In this document: one piece after another, positions 49,912 to 57,307 of the stretch
Numbering within the stretch: position 1 is the first letter of the stretch
Layout: every line of letters begins with the position of its first letter
Virus record (IMG/VR): IMGVR_UViG_3300047323_000138
Span: 1 to 64,000 of that record
Direction: 5' to 3' (one strand)
Source: a virus
Length of the DNA: 64,000 bases
Program-made: the position numbers and the translations under genes
Notes under the pieces: generated by a model
Seen by the model: only the letters and a program-made list of their open reading frames with translations
What the model was told of the DNA's origin: nothing
Databases searched by the model: none

Positions 49912-50468
49912 AATACTATAGTGGAATAGGGAGCAGACAAACACCAAAAGATATCCTAAAGCTTATGGAAGACATTGCATTCAAGCTTGCACAGAAAGGC
50001 TATATCTTACGGTCAGGCGCAGCAGGTGGTGCAGATACTGCATTTGAGACTGGTGCTAAATATTACGCTGAACAGATTGATGAACGTGTAACACTTGCTC
50101 AGTTGTATATTCCTTGGGCTAGCTTTGTTAGCTATGATGAATACTATAAAGATTGGTATAAGGTGTTGGACAGAATGACCAAGAAAGAGGAAGCTTATCA
50201 ATTAGCCTCTGAGACACACCCAGCTTGGGATAAGTGTTCTAAGGGAGCTAAAGCTCTACATGCACGTAATACGTTTCAGATACTAGGACCAAACCTTAAC
50301 AATCCAAGTAGCTTTCTTATCTGTTGGGCTAAGGTAGATAAACATGGGCAACTGAAAGGTGGTACCAGGACAGCTTGGGAGTTGGCTAAGGCTCATGGTG
50401 TTCCTTGTTTTAATTTGTACAATGAAGAAGATAAACAACGATTGATTAAATTTGTGGAGAGTGAATGA
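49908..50468 (+). CDS. SLOG / DprA-like protein
   Basis: 186 residues. YYSGIGSRQTPKDILKLM at the start and LRSGAAGGADTAFETGA (about 34-50) are the sugar-nucleotide-binding loop pattern of the DprA/LOG (SLOG) superfamily. Phage members of this group have unclear jobs; they may bind a nucleotide signal or DNA. A role in resisting host nucleotide-signalling defence is possible but unproven. Confidence 0.7.
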   Translation: MKYYSGIGSRQTPKDILKLMEDIAFKLAQKGYILRSGAAGGADTAFETGAKYYAEQIDERVTLAQLYIPWASFVSYDEYYKDWYKVLDRMTKKEEAYQLASETHPAWDKCSKGAKALHARNTFQILGPNLNNPSSFLICWAKVDKHGQLKGGTRTAWELAKAHGVPCFNLYNEEDKQRLIKFVESE

Positions 50469-50698
50469 TGGAAAAGTATAAACTGACTTACGAGATTACT
50501 GAGTACGGCGGAAGTATTCAACTGCTGAGTGTTGAACCTAAATCTAATTATGTAGAGCAATGCTTCTATGAAGGAGAGATTCTACAGCAGGTGTACTTGG
50601 ATGATGACGGTGTGTATGAACTAACTGTGGTTCACGTCTTTGAAGAGGACTACGATCACTTCGGTATTGTTAATCTAGAGAAGGTGTATGGACGTTAA
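50465..50698 (+). CDS. Hypothetical protein
   Basis: 77 residues, acidic and beta-rich (YKLTYEITEYGGSIQLL; GVYELTVVHVFEEDYDHFG). It has no known motif. It is coupled on both sides. Confidence 0.5.
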   Translation: MMEKYKLTYEITEYGGSIQLLSVEPKSNYVEQCFYEGEILQQVYLDDDGVYELTVVHVFEEDYDHFGIVNLEKVYGR

Positions 50699-51242
50699 GG
50701 AACAAGCTGTAGCCCTGCGAAAGCAGGGATTAACGTATGCCCAAATATCAAGCTCCTTAAACGGGGCTTTGTCTGTTGATTGGTGTAAGAGAAATCTGAA
50801 GGGTGTAAAAGCTGTAGATAAATACACACTACTTTACGAACAATCCCTTATACTTTCTAAAAGACAAGAGGGTGTAACAGATAAAGAGCTTAAGGATATT
50901 GCATTCAAGGTATTAGGGACAGTTGAGAAAGGAGATATATCCAGATTGAAAGCCAAGATTAAACGGAAGAAAAATGATGACCAAAACTCGGTACTTGTTC
51001 GACCTGCATGGATGTCGCCCACCACTCCAGCAAAGAGCTTAGTTATGATGAACGAACTATCTCATGAGTTATATGAAAATATCCAGCACCTAGTGGACAT
51101 GTACATTGAGCAATACCCAGACACGGATAGAAAGAAGGCTTTAGAAGAGATGGTGTACCTATCCAATGGATGGGCATTAAAAGAGAGTCTGGAACGTCGT
51201 ATGGAAAGGAACTACAGGACAGTAGAACGTATAGAGAAGTAG
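50688..51242 (+). CDS. Putative helix-turn-helix DNA-binding protein
   Basis: 184 residues. The front EQAVALRKQGLTYAQISSSLNGALSVDWCKRNL (about 4-37) looks like a helix-turn-helix of the resolvase/transposase type. A basic centre (RLKAKIKRKKNDDQ) follows. It closes the rightward block, just before the non-coding repeat region, so it may bind there, but that is a guess. Confidence 0.6.
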   Translation: MDVKEQAVALRKQGLTYAQISSSLNGALSVDWCKRNLKGVKAVDKYTLLYEQSLILSKRQEGVTDKELKDIAFKVLGTVEKGDISRLKAKIKRKKNDDQNSVLVRPAWMSPTTPAKSLVMMNELSHELYENIQHLVDMYIEQYPDTDRKKALEEMVYLSNGWALKESLERRMERNYRTVERIEK

Positions 51243-51302
51243 CCTGCACTTTCTTTACTCCTATACAACACAAGAGTGCACGACCTGATTACACTGGTCT
51301 TT

Positions 51303-51326
51303 AGGTGCACTTTATCCGCACCTTTT
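51303..51326 (+). terminator. Terminator of the rightward block
   Basis: A 6-bp stem AGGTGC / GCACCT (51303-51308 and 51318-51323) is followed by a short T run (TTTTG), 60 bases after the last rightward stop. Its 5' arm contains one of the GTGCAC sites. Confidence 0.7.
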
Positions 51327-51592
51327 GTCTACGCACTTTACTGAAAGCCTTGTAAATTAAGGGCTGTAGGTGAGTGCACTTCTTTTACTATAATATTAAT
51401 ACTCTCACAGTAGTGCACCTTACTAAATAAAATCACATGGGAAATATCCCAACCCCTCCAGAAGGCACTTAGCTTGTATCAGTAAGTGTCTATTTCTTTG
51501 TCTAGAAAATATGGCAGTTGGTCTGTAAGCCTTTATTTATAAGGATCTTCTAGTTTCCTATAATTACCAGAGTTCTAGTTGTAGCGTTTAAC

Positions 51593-51903
51593 AGCTTACT
51601 ACCCCGTCACCTATATGTCAACCATAATATCAAAATATCTGAAGAATTCATTAATCGGCCTGCCCTGATAGAGACAATGAATAAAATGCAATCCATGTAC
51701 CAACCCCTCCATCGATAGCTATAACTCATCATCTACCGTTCCATAACGTAACACTACGCAGAACATAGCTTATGTTAAATGCTACTGAATAGACTCATCC
51801 TATCAACATACTGAGCGACTACCACACCTGTAGCTACCTTGTCAAGAACATCTATTAGCCTACATGTATAGGGCTGGATAGTGTGTTGGTGAGGTAATGT
51901 CAA
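51593..51903 (-). promoter_or_regulatory. Three tandem TTGACA promoter-like boxes
   Basis: On the minus strand TTGACA occurs at 51903-51898 (TATCCA at 51880-51875, spacer 17), 51845-51840 (TAGTCG, spacer 18) and 51621-51616 (TAAGCT at 51598-51593, spacer 17). No clear gene follows to the left. They would transcribe antisense to the end of the rightward block or make a small RNA. Confidence 0.4.
51607..51696 (-). CDS. Possible 29-residue peptide
   Basis: A short frame from ATG 51696 has GGAGGGG seven bases upstream and encodes a 29-residue hydrophobic-basic peptide (MDCILFIVSIRAGR at the start). Only the ribosome-binding site supports it. Confidence 0.25.
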   Translation of the reverse strand: MDCILFIVSIRAGRLMNSSDILILWLTYR

Positions 51904-52139
51904 GGGTTTATTGGGAAGTTTATAGTGTAAAGGAATCGTTACGGTGTGTTAACGCGCTCAGGAGGGCGCTATGCTTAACTTGATACGTAGTATCGACTAT
52001 GCTTATGAAAGACTAAATAGTGACTAATACATCTATTTCAGTCACATTGTAGACTAGAGAGAATAAAGCTTAGGAGGAGTTTAGAAGGTTATAGGAGGGT
52101 GGTATTTGAAAGGATACATGTTGATACTCATAAACAACT

Positions 52140-52159
52140 AAGGCCCCGTGAGGGGCCTT
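52140..52159. terminator. Two-way terminator between converging blocks
   Basis: An 8-bp GC-rich stem AAGGCCCC / GGGGCCTT with a GTGA loop lies 20 bases from the stop of the first leftward gene. The T run is poor on either side. Confidence 0.75.
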
Positions 52160-52178
52160 GTAGACTTTCCTGCTTGAA

Positions 52179-52484
52179 TTACTTAGCTACAAGTAACTCT
52201 TTAGGAATGTATGCAACACCATCACATACATAAACTTGATCAAAGAACTTAGTTTCAGAGTAGCCGTAGGTGCGAACAATCTTAAAGCCTTCCACTTTAG
52301 CTGCAAAGTGCCATTTAGCAAAACCTTCCTCCTGCTGAATTGCAAACTCATCAGCCACTACATACTCAGTCTTCACGCGTTTCTGTGCAGGAGCCACTTT
52401 CTTGATGCAAGTGTAGCCATAAGGCTTGCCATTGAAGAACTGTGGGCAGGTAACTTCAGAACCACAGCAAGTGCAAGTAATCAT
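52179..52484 (-). CDS. Zinc-finger-type hypothetical protein
   Basis: 101 residues from ATG 52484 (MITCTCCGSEVTC) with GGGAG upstream. CTCC..C near the start and a further Cys at about 23 could bind zinc. The rest is beta-rich (FKIVRTYGYSETKFFDQVYVC). A longer upstream reading is less likely because its extra residues look random. It is the last gene of the leftward block. Confidence 0.6.
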   Translation of the reverse strand: MITCTCCGSEVTCPQFFNGKPYGYTCIKKVAPAQKRVKTEYVVADEFAIQQEEGFAKWHFAAKVEGFKIVRTYGYSETKFFDQVYVCDGVAYIPKELLVAK

Positions 52485-52541
52485 GGCTAAATCTCCCGAA
52501 GAGGGTGGATCTGGATGACCCTGTCTCCCTTTCATGTTTAA

Positions 52542-52569
52542 ATTGTAGCACAGCTAATGGTTATGTACA
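52542..52569 (-). promoter_or_regulatory. Promoter-like pair
   Basis: On the minus strand TGTACA (52569-52564) and TACAAT (52547-52542), spacer 16, just upstream of the zinc-finger gene. Confidence 0.5.
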
Positions 52570-52716
52570 GGAGAATTTGAAAGAAAATAAAGATATTTTT
52601 ATTATAGACAGGTGGCGCTCATCCCTACCATTCATTGAAGACGCATATCCACCACAATTACAATAATTCTTATAGCTTGTGATACCTTTTGTAGACAACC
52701 AGAGTAGATAAGTCAT
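52561..52716 (-). CDS. Possible small protein
   Basis: A frame from ATG 52716 to TAA gives 51 residues (starts MTYLLWLSTKG, with a CNCGG pair in the middle). AGGA lies 8 bases upstream. The composition is unusual, and the frame runs into the promoter of the next gene. The gap 52,485-52,893 shows nothing more certain. Confidence 0.3.
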   Translation of the reverse strand: MTYLLWLSTKGITSYKNYCNCGGYASSMNGRDERHLSIIKISLFSFKFSCT

Positions 52717-52797
52717 TTCTCTATTCCTATGTTTTCTGATTCGGTAGGCACCTTATATAGATTTGTCTACCCTGTAAAGCTTTTTATTCAATTTCTT

Positions 52798-52869
52798 TCA
52801 AAGCTTCTCAAACCTAACAGCCGTATGCTCCAAATAATCATCTGTCATACATAGGAATGATTTGTACAT
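52798..52869 (-). CDS. Possible 23-residue peptide
   Basis: ATG 52869 to TGA 52798, starting MYKSFLCMTDDYLE. The ribosome-binding site is weak. It is listed only because the surrounding genes are similarly tiny. Confidence 0.2.
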   Translation of the reverse strand: MYKSFLCMTDDYLEHTAVRFEKL

Positions 52870-52893
52870 GGAAGCTCTGAATGAATGGCCTCA

Positions 52894-53040
52894 CTAGAAT
52901 TGTTTCAAGATAGAACGGATGTTAGACACATCATCAATCAGACTGTGCAGCTTCTCGATAGCTTCCCGCTCAGAGTATGAATGTATGAGTATCCACAAGT
53001 GTCCTTTGCAGTATGAGGTGTCATAATTGATGATGTACAT
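52894..53040 (-). CDS. Small protein
   Basis: 48 residues from ATG 53040 with AGGGTGAT upstream, starting MYIINYDTSYC. A strand-like front and a helical end (EREAIEKLHSLIDDV) suggest a folded mini-protein. The function is unknown. Confidence 0.55.
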   Translation of the reverse strand: MYIINYDTSYCKGHLWILIHSYSEREAIEKLHSLIDDVSNIRSILKQF

Positions 53041-53065
53041 GTTATCACCCTTTTAGAAGTAGTTA

Positions 53066-53215
53066 TTAGTGGACGATTGTTTGCAGGCCTTTAGCATAAT
53101 CAGAGGCTGGATAGCCTTCCACTTCGTCTTTCCATGTTTTGTGATATATTGGTGCTGGTTTTGATGAGCTATCTTGAAATAAGACTTTGTAGAGGACTAC
53201 TAGTGAGATGATCAT
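53066..53215 (-). CDS. Small membrane-anchored protein
   Basis: 49 residues from ATG 53215 with AAGGAAA upstream. A short hydrophobic front (MIISLVVLYKVLF) may be a signal anchor; the rest is polar (KTWKDEVEGYPASDYA). The start is 38 bases from a promoter. Confidence 0.55.
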   Translation of the reverse strand: MIISLVVLYKVLFQDSSSKPAPIYHKTWKDEVEGYPASDYAKGLQTIVH

Positions 53216-53253
53216 GACAATTTCCTTCTTGTATGTTTTGTTTCAGTAAGATA

Positions 53254-53281
53254 ATTATAGCTTATCTCAGAGAGCAGTCAA
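53254..53281 (-). promoter_or_regulatory. Strong sigma-70-type promoter
   Basis: TTGACT (53281-53276) and a consensus TATAAT (53259-53254) on the minus strand, spacer 16. Confidence 0.7.
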
Positions 53282-53284
53282 CCT

Positions 53285-53530
53285 TTATTTCACTTCAGGA
53301 ATACAATTAATTTCCCAGGCCACCACTTCGCCAGCCATATGCTCTGCCTTGAAACTTGTCATGTACTGCCGATAGGCTTCCTCTACAGGCATAGACATAA
53401 TGAATTTACGTTCTTCTTGCATACGTTCGATGCAGTCAGAGTGTGTTAGGGAAGAGGCTTTGCCTCCGTCAACAATGTACTCTTCACAAGTGATGACAGA
53501 GCAGAACGAGATAGCTAGTAGGAGGGACAT
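53285..53530 (-). CDS. Small exported protein
   Basis: 81 residues from ATG 53530 with AGGA upstream. An N-terminal signal-like segment (MSLLLAISFCSVITC) is followed by a charged part with two more Cys (DCIERM; INCIPEVK). It may be periplasmic with a disulfide, or a lipoprotein. Confidence 0.55.
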   Translation of the reverse strand: MSLLLAISFCSVITCEEYIVDGGKASSLTHSDCIERMQEERKFIMSMPVEEAYRQYMTSFKAEHMAGEVVAWEINCIPEVK

Positions 53531-53585
53531 GATTGTGATTCCTGTGTTTGTCTGAGAGAATCTCTTTCCTCTCTTCTTGTGTTCT

Positions 53586-53613
53586 ATTGTACAGCTTCTG
53601 GTGTGGTGTGCAA
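53586..53613 (-). promoter_or_regulatory. Promoter
   Basis: TTGCAC (53613-53608) and TACAAT (53591-53586) on the minus strand, spacer 16, upstream of the exported protein gene. Confidence 0.6.
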
Positions 53614-53656
53614 GGGATCCTTTCATAAAGTTTAATTTATTTTTTAAACAAAAGAA

Positions 53657-53674
53657 AGCCCCATAATTGGGGCT
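53657..53674 (-). terminator. Rho-independent terminator
   Basis: A 6-bp stem AGCCCC / GGGGCT is followed on the minus strand by TTCTTTTGTTT. It ends the transcript of the next gene. Confidence 0.8.
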
Positions 53675-53683
53675 GTCCGCTAG

Positions 53684-53962
53684 TTAACCTTTAGAAACTT
53701 CTTCGTGAAACCTCTCAGGTACTTTTGCAACCTTAACACCGTAAGCGTCTTCAAAGTGACTGGGAAGCTCTCCGTCTTCAAGATAGGCCCAAGATCTGCC
53801 TTTGTCATCGTCTCGCACTAAGACAATACGAGATGTCATACCCTCTTCACAAGGGATTTCATTAATAGCTTTGGCTTTAGCAAAGCTGTCTGTATGGTTG
53901 TGATTCTGGATGTCCTCATGCTCATCCACTTCCTCTACATCCCACTCATAGTATACAGTCAT
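53684..53962 (-). CDS. Acidic hypothetical protein
   Basis: 92 residues, strongly acidic at the start (EWDVEEVDEHEDIQNHNH) and with a DDDKGRSWAYLEDGELP centre. It has its own promoter and terminator, so it is a single-gene unit. GGAGAG precedes the ATG. Confidence 0.6.
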   Translation of the reverse strand: MTVYYEWDVEEVDEHEDIQNHNHTDSFAKAKAINEIPCEEGMTSRIVLVRDDDKGRSWAYLEDGELPSHFEDAYGVKVAKVPERFHEEVSKG

Positions 53963-54007
53963 TTTGTGTCTCTCCTTTGGAAGCTGTTTTGCTTCCTTCT
54001 GGTTTTA

Positions 54008-54036
54008 ATTCTAATGACCTTCACACCACACGTCAA
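54008..54036 (-). promoter_or_regulatory. Sigma-70-type promoter
   Basis: TTGACG (54036-54031) and TAGAAT (54013-54008) on the minus strand, spacer 17, 46 bases before the acidic protein gene. Confidence 0.7.
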
Positions 54037-54089
54037 CAAGTATTTCAAACATTATTCATTGAAAGATTCTATCAGGTAAGCTTGTCTCA

Positions 54090-54368
54090 TCACTCCAAAT
54101 AATCATAAATCACCGTAACATCTTCAGGCTTGTATTTAGCCATCACACCCTCTTCACTCAAACTCCCTTCCACAATGTCATAAGCCTGCACCTTCGCATT
54201 AAACACATATAGCTTCTTTGACTTCCTGTCGTATTTGTATAGGAGGATTGTGTCAGAGCTTGGATAGCTGTCGGATTTAAGCCAGATTGTATTGTCTTCG
54301 ATGTATGTGCAAACTAGCTTTAGAGGGCCAAGTGTGTAGACAGCATCTGTTTTGAATTGGATAGTCAT
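54090..54368 (-). CDS. Hypothetical protein
   Basis: 92 residues, beta-rich (VYTLGPLKLVCTYIEDNTIWLK; LLYKYDRKSKKLYVFNAKV). It overlaps the upstream gene by four bases. No family is recognised. Confidence 0.55.
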   Translation of the reverse strand: MTIQFKTDAVYTLGPLKLVCTYIEDNTIWLKSDSYPSSDTILLYKYDRKSKKLYVFNAKVQAYDIVEGSLSEEGVMAKYKPEDVTVIYDYLE

Positions 54369-54571
54369 GATTGTTTATACTCATTAGAAAATCGTCTATT
54401 CCAACGCTCAACTAGTTCAAAAGCTTTATCTCTAGATTGAATGAATCGTAAAGGTTTGTCTACTTCATCTGTGTATTCCATAGCACTAATCTCTTTATCA
54501 GAGTAGCACAGGCTAATGGCGTAGCCTTTACGCACAGCATGACCTTCAATAAAGAGTTTCATACTTTGCAC
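54365..54571 (-). CDS. Hypothetical protein
   Basis: 68 residues with FIEGHAVRKGYAISLC and FELVERWNRRF. The start lies inside the upstream gene's end. The role is unknown. Confidence 0.55.
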   Translation of the reverse strand: MQSMKLFIEGHAVRKGYAISLCYSDKEISAMEYTDEVDKPLRFIQSRDKAFELVERWNRRFSNEYKQS

Positions 54572-54774
54572 ACCTCTTTTTCTTTAGACATCTTGACAAG
54601 GTTTGTTTCTTTGTGTTCATGAGAGTAAAGGTAAACTTCAATAAATTTAGCTGTCTCTTTACCAAAACCTTCAACTGTACTGAGCAAGCCGAAGTTAAAC
54701 ATCAGGACATCACCTTTCACAAGCTCTTTAACCTTAACTGTGTCCACTTGACCTACGTTCTGGATGCTGATCAT
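54559..54774 (-). CDS. Hypothetical protein
   Basis: 71 residues from ATG 54774 with AGGGA eight bases upstream. VKVKELVKGDVLMFNFGLLSTVEGFG looks like a small beta-barrel turn. A longer reading from a TTG without ribosome-binding site was not used. Confidence 0.5.
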   Translation of the reverse strand: MISIQNVGQVDTVKVKELVKGDVLMFNFGLLSTVEGFGKETAKFIEVYLYSHEHKETNLVKMSKEKEVCKV

Positions 54775-54856
54775 GATGTCTGTCCCTATGGTTTGCTTGG
54801 GTGTGGGGTAATTATAATCTACCCTCAAGCTCTCGTAAACACATATTTTCAATTAT

Positions 54857-55117
54857 TTACGGATAATCCACGTAAATAATCTTCCTAGATTTCTTCTTGT
54901 TTAGTTTGACAACAGACTCAGCTCTGTATTCAGCTTGCCTGATGATCCATTGATCAATGTGACGTTGTGCTTCTTTGATTGTGTCAAAATCAGCTAAGGT
55001 TTCAAGGTCTAGGTGCATGTCTTGCCACCACCAAAAGAAGCCACAATAATACTGACACTGATAAGACACACTGTTGCAGTCTGTTGTAATCTTGATTCTT
55101 GTTTTGTTCATTATCAT
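54857..55117 (-). CDS. Hypothetical protein
   Basis: 86 residues. A Trp-rich centre (CGFFWWWQDMHLDL) separates a beta front from a basic helical end (VKLNKKKSRKIIYVDYP). GGAG lies six bases before ATG 55117, and the start overlaps the upstream stop. Confidence 0.55.
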   Translation of the reverse strand: MIMNKTRIKITTDCNSVSYQCQYYCGFFWWWQDMHLDLETLADFDTIKEAQRHIDQWIIRQAEYRAESVVKLNKKKSRKIIYVDYP

Positions 55118-55284
55118 TCACCACTCCAATTCCGCTTCATATCCCTACTCATCCTCCAACCTCGCTTAACACAGATATGCTTATTGTGTCGTTCGCTGTG
55201 TTCGTCTAAGGGTGTGTCTAGAGAGTGTTTGCTAGGACGTTTACGTTCGTATTTTTGGAATGTTTCTGTTGTGTAGGTGTTCAT
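55114..55284 (-). CDS. Small basic protein
   Basis: 56 residues, basic (FQKYERKRPSKHSL; RGWRMSRDMKRNW). Its ATG overlaps the upstream stop and its stop overlaps the next ATG, so translation is likely coupled. It might bind nucleic acid. Confidence 0.5.
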   Translation of the reverse strand: MNTYTTETFQKYERKRPSKHSLDTPLDEHSERHNKHICVKRGWRMSRDMKRNWSGE

Positions 55285-55463
55285 TTGGTTTGTGTCCGTT
55301 TAAGGTTATGAAAAGATTCATTGTAACCAAACTCAATCAGACGTTTTTCTAACTCTCCAATGTACTCTAGTAAGGAATCTTCAGAACGCTTCCACACATC
55401 AGGATTCCCGCCTACATCCCAAACTAATTCTGCCACCAGATTCATTGCATGTTCGCTAATCAT
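55281..55463 (-). CDS. Small helical protein
   Basis: 60 residues, helical and mixed charged (AMNLVAELVWDVGG; LLEYIGELEKRLIEFGY). It overlaps both neighbours. The function is unknown. Confidence 0.5.
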   Translation of the reverse strand: MISEHAMNLVAELVWDVGGNPDVWKRSEDSLLEYIGELEKRLIEFGYNESFHNLKRTQTK

Positions 55464-55743
55464 TTGTAGCTACTCCAATACCACCCCATTCAGAATTCAT
55501 ATGGTGCAAGATCTTACCTTTTGCTGTCAAGATATAAAACTCTTCGGCGTCCCAATCGATGTTATCGGTTTTCCATTGCTTGCTGTAGCTTTCTTCGTGG
55601 CGGTACACTGCTACATACTCAGTCTCAAGCGTGTTATTCAAGCTTCTGCATGCCCGATTGTCCTTCTTGAATACGCCGTTGTATTTAGTGCGAAACTCTA
55701 ATACGCCTTGAGGTTCTTTCAAGAAATCTTCATAGCTAATCAT
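55456..55743 (-). CDS. Hypothetical protein
   Basis: 95 residues, mixed alpha-beta (DFLKEPQGVLEFRTKYNGVF; WDAEEFYILTAKGKILHHM). GGAGAAGG lies upstream. No family is recognised. Confidence 0.55.
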   Translation of the reverse strand: MISYEDFLKEPQGVLEFRTKYNGVFKKDNRACRSLNNTLETEYVAVYRHEESYSKQWKTDNIDWDAEEFYILTAKGKILHHMNSEWGGIGVATND

Positions 55744-55753
55744 TTCCTTCTCC

Positions 55754-55906
55754 TTAGCTCATTGTGTGGACAGCATTAACAATTACGTTCCAGACCTTCC
55801 CTTCACTGCGATATAATTTGAAGCTCTGGTGGCCTTGTGAGATTAGGTCTTCGATGGTTGATAGGGCTGCGTTGAGGGTATCATACTGAGTGTGTTGAGT
55901 GCTCAT
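55754..55906 (-). CDS. Small protein
   Basis: 50 residues from ATG 55906 with GGAG upstream, starting MSTQHTQYDTLNAAL and ending NVIVNAVHTMS. Alternating helix and strand. The function is unknown. Confidence 0.5.
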   Translation of the reverse strand: MSTQHTQYDTLNAALSTIEDLISQGHQSFKLYRSEGKVWNVIVNAVHTMS

Positions 55907-56009
55907 TGTTGGTTTCTCCATCCGGGACCATGTCCGATAGTATCATGTATTGAAATTGCCAACATTAAATAACAGATAGATAGAAGAACTACCATAACTC
56001 TTTACCTCC

Positions 56010-56222
56010 TCATGCATCCCTGTCATCCTCAGATGGTGCTTTCGGCATCTGCATCCAATGAGTGTAGAATTTAACCTGATCAAGACGTTGCAAGGATGTC
56101 CACTGAATAGCTGTCCAGATGTTATCACCGTAAGCTAGTACTTGTCCACGTTCGTCTGCATCAGCTTTGTACGGCTGAATGTCAGAGGTTTTGAAGTAGT
56201 ACATTTGTTTGTGCTCGATCAT
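56010..56222 (-). CDS. Hypothetical protein
   Basis: 70 residues with MYYFKTSDIQPYKADADERG and IWTAIQWTSLQRLDQVKFY, likely a small beta-alpha fold. No family is recognised. Confidence 0.5.
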   Translation of the reverse strand: MIEHKQMYYFKTSDIQPYKADADERGQVLAYGDNIWTAIQWTSLQRLDQVKFYTHWMQMPKAPSEDDRDA

Positions 56223-56231
56223 TTTAAAGCC

Positions 56232-56384
56232 TCAAGGTTGATAAATAATTACAGTGGTTTCTGGGTCAATCTTATAAGTTACTCCACCGCAACCCGGTTT
56301 ACAGCCACCACGAACTCTTACAAACACCGCACCATTTTGTTCAAATTGGAATGGAGTTCCAATTTTAATAGATTTAAATTTCAT
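56232..56384 (-). CDS. Small beta-rich protein
   Basis: 50 residues from ATG 56384 (MKFKSIKIGTPFQFEQN) with a CKPGCGG pair near the middle. It closely follows the larger gene at 56,386 and precedes a slightly overlapping small gene. Confidence 0.55.
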   Translation of the reverse strand: MKFKSIKIGTPFQFEQNGAVFVRVRGGCKPGCGGVTYKIDPETTVIIYQP

Positions 56385-56385
56385 C

Positions 56386-57129
56386 TCACACCGCCTTCAA
56401 TTCATTCCAGTAGGATCTTGCTTTGTGTGACCAGTGTAATGCTGTCTTGATCAAGGTGCAAGCTATTTTTAAAGGTTTCTTGAAAGAATTATTCGAAGAC
56501 AATTCATCGATAAATTCCACACCGCAATCTTCGTATTCCTCTGAAGCATATCCGTCATTAGGCTGAGGGCTAAAGCCGCTGGATGGGGTGTATTCTGCCT
56601 GCACAAGTGCAGAATCTTCGTCTGTTTCTGATGACTTTGGCTTAACAGATGCAGCACGTTTGTACAAGACCTCTTGACGTTGGATCTTCGTGACAATGAT
56701 ATCCCTCAAAAGGCTGTACTCAGAGATATTCATCTCACCAGCACGATAGCTAGTTTCGAGTTCAAACATCTGGTCACGTAATACAGACAGGCGTTTAAGC
56801 TGAGGTAAGATCTTATCTTTAATGCTGACTTTAGAGATTGGTTTACGAACCACAACAGGATCACCATAAGCAGCCAAGTTTGCCTTACCTGATGGCAATA
56901 CATGGGCAAGACTAACAGTCTCATTGACAGCATGCAGTTCTTCAGGGACATCATAGCTATCAGTCAGTTGCTTTCTCATATGCCAATAATCAGCACCAGA
57001 AAGGTCACGGGTTTGCATGGTGATAGGGTTCTTCCATTGCTTGCCATTACGAGACAGGCAAGACCAGTCATCGTAATCGCCTAGAGTGGATGATTCACCG
57101 TAGCCTGACCTTCCTTTACCTTTCCACAT
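56386..57129 (-). CDS. Hypothetical protein
   Basis: 247 residues, the largest in this block besides the HNH gene. The front is Gly/Ser/Trp-rich (GRSGYGESSTLGDYDDW). A helical centre (about 105-165: KISKVSIKDKILPQLKRL; MFELETSYRAGEMNISEY) leads to a low-complexity linker and a final basic helix (IKTALHWSHKARSYW). It might be a nucleic-acid-binding or scaffold-like protein. It has its own promoter. Confidence 0.6.
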   Translation of the reverse strand: MWKGKGRSGYGESSTLGDYDDWSCLSRNGKQWKNPITMQTRDLSGADYWHMRKQLTDSYDVPEELHAVNETVSLAHVLPSGKANLAAYGDPVVVRKPISKVSIKDKILPQLKRLSVLRDQMFELETSYRAGEMNISEYSLLRDIIVTKIQRQEVLYKRAASVKPKSSETDEDSALVQAEYTPSSGFSPQPNDGYASEEYEDCGVEFIDELSSNNSFKKPLKIACTLIKTALHWSHKARSYWNELKAV

Positions 57130-57168
57130 GTTACACCTCTAAAGCTTTGTTTGTTTCTGATAAGACTA

Positions 57169-57197
57169 ATTCTATAGGTATAAAGAAGCCCCGTCAA
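57169..57197 (-). promoter_or_regulatory. Promoter overlapping a terminator
   Basis: TTGACG (57197-57192) and TAGAAT (57174-57169), spacer 17, on the minus strand. The -35 box lies inside the terminator hairpin at 57188-57204. Confidence 0.7.
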
Positions 57198-57204
57198 GCG
57201 GGGC
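57188..57204 (-). terminator. Rho-independent terminator
   Basis: A 6-bp stem GCCCCG / CGGGGC with a 5-base loop is followed on the minus strand by TTCTTTAT. It ends the upstream transcript just where the next promoter begins. Confidence 0.7.
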
Positions 57205-57307
57205 GTAGTGTTTATTTCAAAGTTTATTTATCGTTCCATCCCTTCCATTTACCTACTCGGGCAAGTTCCTCAAGTGCGGCTGTCTGCCGTTCCTGAAGCT
57301 GTCTATC

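Larger units (their letters stand above)
51243..52139. other. Non-coding convergence region with repeats and hairpins
   Basis: About 900 bases between the two converging blocks hold no convincing gene. The left part has four GTGCAC sites (51276, 51305, 51374, 51413). The middle has three TTGACA boxes on the minus strand. The right part (51,937-52,045) is full of inverted repeats: CGTTA/TAACG, GCGC/GCGC, GATAC/GTATC and GTGACT/AGTCAC. It may be a replication or regulatory region. Confidence 0.45.
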
